This document shows positions 49,601 through 61,400 of a DNA stretch of 64,000 nucleotides, one piece after another. The translations under genes and the position numbers were made by a program. Location: the NCBI RefSeq assembly GCF_014851395.1, contig NW_024040596.1, positions 10,728,155-10,792,154 on the forward strand. The letters run 5' to 3'. The stretch's first letter is position 1; each line of letters begins with the position of its first letter. Below the pieces are notes generated by a model. That model was not told the DNA's origin and ran no database searches. It worked only from the letters and a program-made list of their open reading frames with translations. The stretch is from Micropterus salmoides (lineage: Eukaryota; Chordata; Actinopteri; Centrarchiformes; Centrarchidae).

Positions 49601-52600
49601 CGGCAAAGGATACATCAGATCTTGTGCACTGATCATGCATGTTAAAGCACTGTTATTTTCACCACTCTTTTGTCACCTTTTGTCCTGCCATGCGACTCAC
49701 CCACTGGGCTTCATCGTTGTACCATCTCAGTGCCATGCCCATCGTTTGCCATTAACAAAGATCCCCACCTCCATATCCAGACTGGCTGCCTCATTAGATA
49801 GACCTCGCCCATCCTCAGCAGAACCTCTAGGCTCCCCAGTATTACAGAGACCCATAGCCAAGGTAGGTGAAAGGTAGAGCGACACTGTATCTGTAGGAGT
49901 CCATAAAGAACATAACAAACATGTACGTAACTTTTATTTTGCAGTATTGCCCACCTAAACCTGTTGTTTGACCTTTCAGTAAAAATAAATCACAGCCTCA
50001 CTGGCCAAAGGATCTACTTCTTGTCTCTGGTGTTTGTTTCCCAACAGGACGGTGGGTCATGGAGCCCTGACACGAGGTCCTCTCTGCCGCGGCATGCCTC
50101 CATTCTGAGTCGCCGTGGATATCACGACCAAGAGGAGAGCTCCACCTCCATCACCAGCTCCGGCTCCACGGCACCTCGCAGACCCACATGTAGGCTGCAG
50201 CTTCTCTAATCAACTAATACTTCACAAAGTATCTGTATTTATGTTGGATTTTAGATGCCCGATTTCCTTGTTAGTCTCTGTTTACTTAGCTACTGTAACT
50301 CAGTGGGTTTCTTTCATCTGTCTATCTGAGAAGCTAACAACACATTCATGGGGTATTACGTACTGTACTGTATGTGTGTATCTCCTCCTGTACTAGAAAG
50401 TAAAGTTTGAAAACCTCAACAAAAATAATATATTTTTAGCATTCAACAAGATACTATATTCCATGAGTCCTTTAGTGTATAAGTGCTATTGTGTATCAGT
50501 GTTAGTGTGTTTTAATGGGAGCTATATGTAGTCAAAATTCTGCTCGTAAAAATGCCAAATATTTTTCAGATTTTATATTTCATTCCAATTTAGCTGAATA
50601 TCTGCACTAGGCCATGTACATTATCTTGCTTGGCTCATTCCATACTAATTAGACAACCATCTGTCTTTCTCTTATTCCCCACCTCTCTCCACCCCTTGTT
50701 CACCATCTCTGTGCAACTGTTATTGATGTTCTATTAACAACCTGCCTTAAGCACAGATTCTGGTGAATGCATTTGCAATTGAACATCCAAGAACCCCTGG
50801 TTTGTCCCTTTCTTCTTTCTCTCTTCCTCCTCATAATGTCCATCACTAAATCTGAAACTTTCCCTCTTTTGCCTACTGTAGCGTTTCGCCCAGAGATGAG
50901 GGCAGAGCATAGGACAGGACGAGCCCCTAGTATGACAGGTAAAGGGGATTCTTCATACTTACTATTTATTGTTGGGTTACAGTATTGGATTTCAAACATT
51001 TTGATAGGAGATTAATATCTCAGTGTCATAACTACTGTATATCTGTAAAGTTCTTGTTACGAAACATTTAATGGTCTGAAAAGTGACTTTTAAAAGCCTA
51101 AAATCTCAGCATCTGATGACGTAATCTAGCCTCTTTCATACTAATCATCAACCCTTTCAACTTTCCACCCCACATACAACAGTGTTTTAGACTTTAGACA
51201 CAGATATCAGCTACATTAATTTGAAAAAAAAAAATTCTATAAATATTTTCTAGGACAATTAAAATAGTAGGACTTTATAATAGAGCACCAAATAGTTCCA
51301 AACCATCATCCCTATGTTCCTCCCCACTAGTTACAGAAACAGTGCGCTCCCGTTCAGCTCGCAGTGGCCACTCAACCCCCCGCACCCCTGGCTCCACAGC
51401 GATCACCCCAGGAACCCCTCCCAGCTACTCATCTTCCTCAAGGACCCCTGGAACCCCACGCTCCCTGAGCTTGATTTCCCAGGAGAGGAAGGTGGCTGTG
51501 GTCCGCACCCCACCCAAGTCACCTGCAACCACTCCCAAGCAGCTCCGCATCATCAACCAGCCACTGCCTGACTTCAAGAACATCAAGTCCAAGATCGGCT
51601 CTACAGAGAATATCAAGTACCAGCCTAAAGGAGGACAGGTGACGCTCTTCTCCTTCATTTCCTCCCCAAACCTTTAGCACCTGTCAAACTATTTGCTTTT
51701 TTTTTTTTTTCACCTCTGCAATGTTGCATTCCTACTTTTTACTGGTTTTATAAATAAATGGAGACAGACACCAACCTTGTCTCTATGTATAAAGAAAAGA
51801 ATCAGTAGACTATATACCATTCGTATGCACTGAGGCCAAATATCCTGGTATGAATTTTACTGTAAAATGTCTAACATCTTCTGGATTTTTTTCTGCCCTG
51901 ACATGTTGATTTCCCATGGCCCCTCTCTCCTACCTCTCCACACTCATTGTCTTTTTTTAGTCTCTTAGCTTTGTAGCTTTGTTTTCTCTTAGCTTACCTC
52001 TTTCCACTCTTAGTCCTTCTATCATCCTGCTGACTCACGAGTGTAAAAGAGCGACGAGTTAAAAAGGAATGGTGCCTTGTGGTAGACAAAAATGTATTTC
52101 TTGCAACCATTTCTTAAACATAGAATGTGCTGAATTGATTAAAACTTAAAAAGTAATGAAAAATATAAGAATTTTGAAAATGTTTTCTTAACTTACAATG
52201 CATTAAATTCTTGTGCAAGGGAAAGAAATACTGAGTTTCTTAAGCCTTAAAAATCTGTACAGGTTTATGGGAATGATTAGGCCGCAATGTTTTTAAAGCA
52301 CACTTATTAATATAAAAGTATAAGATATATAAAAATATAAGAGAGTCAAGTGCGTAGCAGGAAATTGTGAACCAAAGCAGGACTAAACAGTGAGAAATAC
52401 CAATTTAGATTTGTCAAATGGCAAGAAGAGGGCTCCAAAGAGCTGTCCATGTTGATCTGTGTCTGATGGATATACAGTATACAGAAGTAAGCAGGTGTTT
52501 AAGAACACATTATAGCCATAGGCAGGCTATATGCTATCAAGGTTCTGTTACTGTGAGGTTGGAATAGAGTCTTCTAAAATCTGCTCAAATCAGCTTTAAC

Positions 52601-53775
52601 ATCATTTAGATGAAACACCAAAAGGCATCAGTGTGCCTCAGTTCTCTGGCTGTGTCGCCATCCATTCATCAACACTACTGATCCTCAGGATAAAAACTGA
52701 GATGGAGATTTTTTTTAGAATAATTTGACCATAATTTTTTATGCAGACAAGATTGCAATTAAAAATCTATAGTCTACATGATGTCAAATATGTTGTAAAT
52801 ATGCTGTGTCTTAAGTGTCCCAGATTTCAATACAAACAGAAAAGTGACATGACTTGACATCTCAGTGAGTGTCAAAACTGTGAGCAGTATTTGTCCCTTC
52901 AGTTTCCCCCCAGCTCTGTGAACTGAGGACAGCGCTCCAGCCTACAGAAATCTGCATTTCAAATCATGTTTTCTGTTGCTGCACAGAATCTGCATTAGCA
53001 GGTTGTTTGGGAGTGTATCCCCTACAGTTTGACAAATATTGTGTTCCGCTTTGAGTCTGAAACACTGAGTCAGTGCTGCAGCAGGACGAATAGTGATGAA
53101 AACAGCAGTGTGTCTGTAGCCATCAGCTCTTACAGGCCTCGGCTGATGACCTGATTAGGAGTGTAAGCGTTTGGCTGACATCTTTATGACTTGCCAGGTC
53201 TCTGCGCTACTCTGTGCAGCCAGCCACAAAATAGGGAGGGATCATGCTCCGAACGCCTGCCTGTCATCTACAGGAGACATGGCCTCTGTTGGGTTTTTGT
53301 GCATGTGTGTTTATGCGTGCAATGATGCATGCTGGGTCATAATCAGTTACTAAACTGTCAAGTCTGGCAGTGTTGTTCCTAAAGTCTAGTTTGGAGTGGA
53401 GGGTAAAAAAAAGTGTCAGGCAGGTTCACAGTTCACAACTTGCATCACGAATCTTAAAAGATTTTATTCTAAACTTTTTTTAGATCTGAAAGTTGTTGCC
53501 TGTTGTTTAATGTGAGCATTTGTGAGAGGTTGCCTTGACAACATAGTGCCATGTTGGAAGGCATTTTAGCTGTGCTTTTGTGGAAATGGTTGGGCAATGT
53601 TTGAGGGGGAATTTGATTTCTTTGTTTGTGTACCCTTGCCTGAGAACTTGTCACACTTTTTATGTATTATCTGTGTTATGTATTAACACGTGGTGTCCTT
53701 CACTTTAGGCAGTTGCTACCTAATGGGTTTTTTTATCCAGAAAACCTTCAGTGTCTTTACCCACAGCCCCCACAA

Positions 53776-53815
<40 letters not shown>

Positions 53816-55398
53816 ACCCCTGGGTGGCGGTGGGTGTCCCTTATCAGACACAAAACTGTGATGGCAGCTTTCAACTAAACACAGGGGTGAGTGTCTAGAC
53901 AGAGCGGTTGTCCTGATTCCCCAGCTTCTCTTTGGCCACAAGTTAAAGTAATTTGGTTTGCCAGTTAAAGTTTATTTGGATTCAGAAAGAATCTCCTAAA
54001 ACAAATTCTGCAATTTGTACCTTACATGTGGATTTAACAAAAGCAACTCAGGGATGCATATGTAACAAATTTGATTTAAAAGACAATAATAGAAATACAA
54101 CAAAAGTAGTATGCATAAATTATTATCCCTATTGGGCCACTGTGGTTTATACCAATATAACAGCAGAAAGTATAGCCAGAGGATAATCCTACAGACATCA
54201 TTAATGTGGGACCACATATAAACAAACCATATTTATGCACACAAAATATGATGTGCCATTTTATCTCCAAAGTGAGTTAAGCTGAACTTCAAATTGATGT
54301 CGCAATGAGGTTTATACAGTCCTTTTATGTTCAGAAGCAGAATGTGTAATTTTTATTTTTCCTTTTAATCTTTCTGCTGCAGTTGACAGAAATGAGTAGT
54401 TCATTTAGAGGTTTTAACACTGTTGCCACTAGATCAGATGCGTAAGGATAGCAGGGTGATAATCCCAATATATTCCTCTCTTGACCTTTAGTAGCTCCTA
54501 GCAGCTCCATGGTCCAAGTAGTTCCAATTTCCAAGCAGCTGTAGTGAGCCCCTCCCCCCTACCCATAGCAGGCCTCTGCCCGGTCACTGACCTGTCCCAT
54601 TAATTGTCCTTATAGAAGTACAAGGACCAAAATATGCCAACAGAGTCCAAACACAAGGCCTCTTGGATCTGGAAGTCAGTGCTTCGCCTCATCTCTTTTA
54701 CTCTGTATCTCTCAGCGGCACACGATGTGACCTGGACCCAAGACCTGCTGGTACACCTCAGCACTGTTAATTATGGTGCCATGTGTTTTGTTGAGCCTGG
54801 ACAAGAGTGCGCCACTGAAATAATTAAAAAACTTTAACATTGTTTAATTTTAATCAATGAATTCATAGATACATTTGAAAGACTATTCTTGATTAATTGC
54901 ATTTGCAATTTAATGAGGCATTAATAAAGTCATATATAGAAAATAATAAAAAGAAAACATTAAATGAAATCATTTAATTTACCAAGTTGGAATTATTTGA
55001 ATTTTGTAATGTTAAATTAAGTCCAACCCACAGAGTGTCAGCAGGAGCTGTTTGGTCAGCTGTTGTTGAAAGGAGTCACGCATGGGATCATGCCTGCTCT
55101 CTGGGTTAGAGGTTTTTAGGTGCTCACACATGTTTAAAGAGGTCCATCTTCAAATAAAGTGCTCATCAAATAGAAACGGTACATGTTGAGGTAAATGAAA
55201 TGCATCACCACAGATAACTGAAGTCAATGATTAACTGGAGTTGTTGGATGATTGATGTTTCCAAAAACTTGGTGTATTTGTTTTTAACAGATGTAAGAAT
55301 AATACCACATTTATAGAAAACCATTAGTCATTAGTGCACATGCTCATGATCTCTAACACCTACTTGCTAATGCACTGTACATACGATATATGCACACA

Positions 55399-55430
<32 letters not shown>

Positions 55431-58400
55431 TCAAAACTCAATTAATACTCAGCAGCAGTAAAGACCAAGTAATTTATCTACATCAAACATGTTCTAAAAT
55501 ATTGTACATCAGTGTCCTCTATAGTCTCTTCCATCTTCCCATCCACCATATAAGAGGCCCAAACTATCTCTGTATTTCTCCATAGATTCATATTTTAAAC
55601 AAGAAGCTGGACTTCAGTCACGTACTGCCAAAATGCAGCTCCAAGGAAAATCTGAAGCACTCTCCCGATGGAGGAAATGTATGTACCCTTCTGTCATGAC
55701 CAAGTGTTCTCTTCCCTCTTGATCCCTAAATGGAGGAGGAGTATGAAGACCATAATTTAATTCTAGTTTGTTCCTACTGTATATTTTTATTTAAATCCAA
55801 TTAAGTGACATGCAACAAGTGTATTTTGTTGTGCTGTGAAAATCTGGATAAATGGCTACTGCAGCTTGATGGTTTAGTATCATAGCACCTTAGTTTGTCC
55901 CTAACCTGCACTCCCTGTTTTCCCACTGTAGTCGGATTCTTACCCTTGAACCTCATATGTAATTCACTGTCTATCTTTTCACCCTTTCCCTATCACTTTT
56001 AAAGTTTAGCTTTACAATTGTTCTTTTAAGCGTTGTTTTACTCAAATACACACAATCTGCCAATGAAAACTGGTCTGATGTTAGCCACCTTTTTGTTGTG
56101 AGAGAGCAGTGCCATAAAACTCAAAATAACCCAACTTCTTGGCACTAAGTTGGCCTCATGGTTAGAGGGAGCCAGATGACTAAAGCCATATGCTGGCAAA
56201 CGTCTGCCCTGCTCAAATATCCTTGAGCAAGTTACTTTAAATCCTGCCACCTCCATCTAACAACTGTGGCTTGACCTCCCATTGGAGGGGGCTAAATAAG
56301 AGGGAAAGATTGCCTACAGAAATTGCTGTCATCATTTTTCTTTGGTTAGTTTCCCATTGATCCTTTTAATACTGTCTAGTTTTCTGTTTGGCAGTTAGTT
56401 GTCACTGTCTCGAGTTAAATCTGTTCGAAATTATATCTTTAATTTTGCTATATGTAAATTTTTTTTTTCTCCCTGCGAAAAAGGGAATAAATGCTCGCTT
56501 TCAGCATGAAGCGTGTCCCACAATTCACAGAAATGTGAGGTTTTATGGGTCTGATGCTATACCATCTAGAAAGAGCATTTTTGCTTAAATTTTGTGACAT
56601 TAAATGTGTGAATCTTTTGCTGTCATGGTTCGCTTACAGTGCCGCACTGTTGTAGTCAAAGGAAAGAAAGTCCTAAAGCATTTATATTATATTTAATCAG
56701 GAGCAGATGAATAAACATCTGCCCCCATCATAAAGAAAAGGGCAGCATTTTTTGTGAAAATTAAACATCTCAAACAATTGTCATGCATAGCTTAATTTCT
56801 AATGTAATTTTACTGACACTAACATTCAGGGGTGGTTGCTCTTATCAACTCAAACTGAGGGCAATTTTAACACTTTGTTTCATTGGTTGTGAGCACTGGC
56901 TCAGTTATCAGACAAGGGCTCACTTATCAGACATTTTGCCAATATGTTGCTCACTCAAGGGAAGGCAACAACAGCAAACAATGCACTAATTGGCAAATGA
57001 ATGCATGCTTAGTTAACCACCTGCAAACTGCTGAACAAAACTCAGTTCAAAACTTCCTCTTCTAGTTTGTCATATTTCTGTCTGGTACACTACGTCATAT
57101 ATACCTACAAGAGGTATTATGTACTCTCATTCTTGTTCTCATGAACACTTTCATTCTTAGTTACATTCAGTAGTGTTTTGGACACTGAGTAAGCCTTTTG
57201 CATATTTTTATAATGGGTGTACAGTATTTCAAAGCATCAAGTATTGCTTTGGTCCACTCAAGTTATCCCATCATGGTCTTGTCTCTCCTCTCCTCTCCTC
57301 TCCTCTCCTCGACAACTCTTAAGTCCTTTCTCCACAAAATGTGATGAATATGTATGTTTGTCTTTTTCCTATTCGGTGTAGTTCCCATTGCTTTTACTGT
57401 GCTCCTGGTTAAAGTGTAATTTTGTTTTGTTAGTGCTTTGTACTGTGCCAACTCTGCTGTGTCTACATCTCACTCCTGCTTTCTCTCCTTGCAGCTACAG
57501 AGAGCCATTTACCATCGCAGCACACTCATATTGTGTCATCCTCGCACCCTAAACTACTGATCCCAAGTGTTTGCTGCTTTTATTTTTCATCTATTTGGAT
57601 GTTGAGTATGAACGCAGGAAGTGCAAAACCATGAAGTAAATTCTGGCAACTTATTCAAGTATGTTCTCGAGGAGTTGTCTCTTTTTGCGACACAGTGATG
57701 CCAAGATTTCCTGAAGGTTTTGCATTCCTTTATGCAGTCAAAAACACATTATAATTGCAGCAATTACTCAAAGCTGATGATACTCCACACCAACTAGTTT
57801 TGGCTTCAACTTTAGCGCCATTTGTTACGGGGAATCCAGTGTTTTAAAGTATGATCTACCAGAAACTGAGACCAGGTTTGGCACATTAACCAGGCTGACT
57901 CTAATGTGTCAAAACTCACACTGGGAGACATGTAGTGAGATGAATATGTCTTGCCTTTTCATTTAAAGTCACTGTATCCATTGAATGATGTTTGTCCAGA
58001 GCAAAACAGGGGAACCACTAGGTCAAATATTTCCGTCTACAATCCAGTCAAACAAACTCAGATGTCAATGACGGAATATTTAAACAGTGGGAGGAAACTA
58101 ACTGTTTAAAATGAAGTGCCATGCCAGAAAGCCCGAGCCTTTTCCCACCTCATTCCTCACCTCCGCCCCTGCAGGTTCTCATCCCTACTGTTAAGCTGGA
58201 CTATAGCCATGTTCAGTCTAGGTGTGGGTCCTTGGACAGGCGGGGCTACTCGGCACGAGGTGGAAACGTGAGTCTTGTGCCGCAAGTCCATTGTCTCAGT
58301 GTTATTTCTCTGTTGTGTTGTGGGTTTTTTTCTTTGTGTATTGCATTTTCCTTTTCCACCTTGCTTCACAGTTTCCCAGTTCATTGTCAAGTCACTCGCT

Positions 58401-61400
58401 CATTAAGGCAGCAGTGCTGGTGCTCTTTAGTTGACTTCTCTTGATAGACACTGCATTCTCCGGTCGTGGTTTGTGTCCCGCGAGGAATTTACAATACTCA
58501 AGGCTGAATGTTTCCCCCTCCGGCACCTGATAACGTTTTGGACTCTAGCAGTGTTCTTCTGCCTGTGAGGGTACCAGCGTGCTTTTGTGCAGGCACAATT
58601 CCATTTTGCACAAAAAGTGTGCTCTCTTCGTGGCTCTTTGGGAATTTGGTGACTCACTGTGCACCACAATTGGAGGAAAGAAACATCAGGGAGGTGTTAC
58701 TGGTAATCCGGCAGTGCACTGTAATTTTGCATTTTGCACTGTCCACTGCCTGCCAGATCAGAGAAGGTCAACAGTGCACTACTCCCATGTTCTGTGATTT
58801 TTCAGTCTAATTGGTGGTGGCACACTCTTAAAGGCTTAAAATCACAAAAAACAACTTTTATTCATGTTTTGTTTGTGTGTTTAACTTTTATTATACATTA
58901 GTCGGAATGTAAACTATCTAAATCTAAATGCATAGAGAAAGACTCAAGATCAACATCTCCCATCCAGCAGGTAGCATGCTGCGTGAAGCACTTCCCTCTG
59001 AAGTTGATTAACTCCTATGACAGCCATCTGAATGTGGCTGTTATAGTGTGTAAGAATCTGCAGTCTCTGGGACAACAGAGACGTGTGTCAACTTTTTTCC
59101 AAGAAGTTTAGACTAATTTTAATAAACCTGACCGGACATTTCCCTTCCTGTCAACCTGCAGTACCAAAACCAGTACTAGATATTTTTTTTATAAATCATG
59201 CAACAAAAAATCATCTTAGGAATGAAAAATATTCCAACAGTACAATGGTTAGTTTTATGTTAATGTTTTATGTGAACAATGTTCATAGACTTCATAAAGA
59301 AATGATTACTGGGGAGAATCTGCAGCCTAACGTTCAACCACGCTGACACAAACCACGTCTCATCTCTGACTTTAAACCCCATGCTGTACACCAAATCATA
59401 TGTCACAAAAGACCAACCAAATCGGTGACGTGGCAAAGTGATTGCTGACCACAGGTGTGATTCATCTCCGGACGTGGTGTATCTCTTCTTGTTCATCGTG
59501 CTGTGTCTAAAGCTCTATAGCTCCGCTCTGTTTGCTGTCTCATCGGTTCACTCCTTACATATCTCTCTGTGGTTTTCTCTTCAGATCCCCCAGGGTGTGT
59601 CACATAACTGCATATCCTTATCCCCTCTTTGCCTGTGGCCTCTTTCAACTTTGCATTCCTTCTTTACTTCCTTACAACGAATCCTCACTCTTGTGGTGCA
59701 TATTTGACAGGTTTTCTGAATGCGCCAATACAATTTTAGCTCAAGACACAGTTACAGCACATAGCTTGTGTTCAGTCTTGGTTTGGTTGCTTAAACAGAC
59801 ACCAGCATTTCCCCGCACAGCAGAACACAAGGACTGTTATTTAACAGTCACTGGTTTTCTGCTTTTGTGCTTTCTTGCTTGTGTGTTCTAATAATTACAT
59901 GTAATTAGATATTACTGTGTTGGAAATGTGGAAAACTGAAGCCTTTAATTCTCAGTTGATACCCAATAATTTTCTTCCAACAGCAGTTTAGTACAGATCA
60001 GATACACTATATCCTTCTCTTTAATTCAGAAAAGGGGTCTCCTATGTGAGCATCTTTTGAGGTCAGTTGGAATTTATAACCTCATTGTTCACTGTGAGCT
60101 CTGACATTGTCTTTTCATGATGTTGCTTCTTCTAGGTGCAGATACAGAACAAGAAGATTGACTTGAGCCACGTGACCTCCAAGTGTGGCTCTCTAGACAA
60201 CATCCATCATCGGCCAGGTAACAGTCAGCCTGTTTTCTTTCAGGGGAAACTGAGGTGTAACGCTGGAGGTGGCAACGGCGAAGTAAAGGTTAGAAAACAA
60301 TGCTCACGAGCAGAAGGTCGTCTGTGCGACCTCTAACCTTGCAAAATGAATTCATATGCATGATGTCCAGCACTCTTTAGCACTGCTTACATGCACTTGA
60401 GGTCTATTGCGCTGTTCAGGTCAGACTGTGGTTGTACCGGCAGGGGTGCAGTCAAGGTAGCCACGGCCACCCTGATAAAAGCTCCCCAGTGGCCCCCTTT
60501 CCTCGCAAAATGCAAAAAGAAAAAAAGAAGCTACATTTGTATTTGTCTGTGAATCAGATGTCATTTTCCAGATAATGTATCCGCATACAGGTCACATGAT
60601 TAGACTTGAGACAGTAGTCACTCACAAAAATGTCTCACTGTAGCTGTTTATAAACTGGCAATAAAGTGCAATTTAATGCAATTTCAGTAACAACTGTAAA
60701 TTGCAGTTTATATTTCACTCCTGAAATAACACTTCAGTCAGACGAAGCTGCTGCACTGATCTGTGGAAGCTAACAATAAACCTAATTTGGATTGACAGCT
60801 CGATGGATCTGTCCACAGGCGGCCGCATGTGGGAGGTGTTGTGATTCCTGGCGGCCTCGCTGAGTTCTGTGTGTTTCAATGCTGAGTGTGTGCGACGTGG
60901 CTGAACTTTTGATGAACTGGATTGGGTCAAACCTGGGGAGGGTTATACATCCAGTTTAAATTCTTCATTCGTATCACTGACAGTAAAATAACCAAAAACA
61001 GCATTTTCACAGTCAGAGTTTATGATCTAACATCTAACGCAGCTGGCTGTAAAACTTTACAGGGGTGCATAGTAGGCCCAGAAAAAGATACAGTCCACAG
61101 CAAGATTTGATGGTTGGAACTGGCCTTTTTTAATTCATTACCATTGTATGCGAGACAGGTGTCCAGTGAACTTGCTGTAGTTGCTGCTGTTAGGTGTAAA
61201 AACCCACCCACATGGGTTTGTGGTGACTACTTCAGGTCCTGCAGCTCCATCTGCTGGTCCCTTTCATTACAGAGGGCTTGCTGAGCATGCATGCTCTTTC
61301 ACTACAGCATTACACATTCACTTTACCAATGAAATCTCTTTCAACAGACCATGTACAAGCAAAATGTTCAACCACCTAGACCCTTTTTTAACCTTTAGTC

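Larger units (their letters stand above)
51639..55585 (+). other. map2: Intron 13 (3.9 kb)
   Basis: It contains a GT microsatellite (53779-53814), X-box-like GTTGCCTTGACAAC (53529-53542), an RE1 half-site-like GGACAGCGCT (52927-52936), an AT-rich homeodomain-like block (about 54840-55020) and a CA repeat (55393-55430). No exon seen. Confidence 0.8.
55679..58174 (+). other. map2: Intron 14 (2.5 kb)
   Basis: It holds a SINE-like fragment (about 56130-56290) and a (TCTCC)n repeat (57284-57310). No exon seen. Confidence 0.8.

Noticed and set aside
53720..53941. Minus-strand frame with a Thr-His run
   Set aside because: Translation of the GT microsatellite at 53779.
60218..60296. A mini-exon after R3 (TTTCTTTCAG then GGGAAACTG...GAAGTAAAG)
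   Set aside because: It would leave an intron of about 33 nt, too short for vertebrate splicing. Only intron retention is reported as a possibility.
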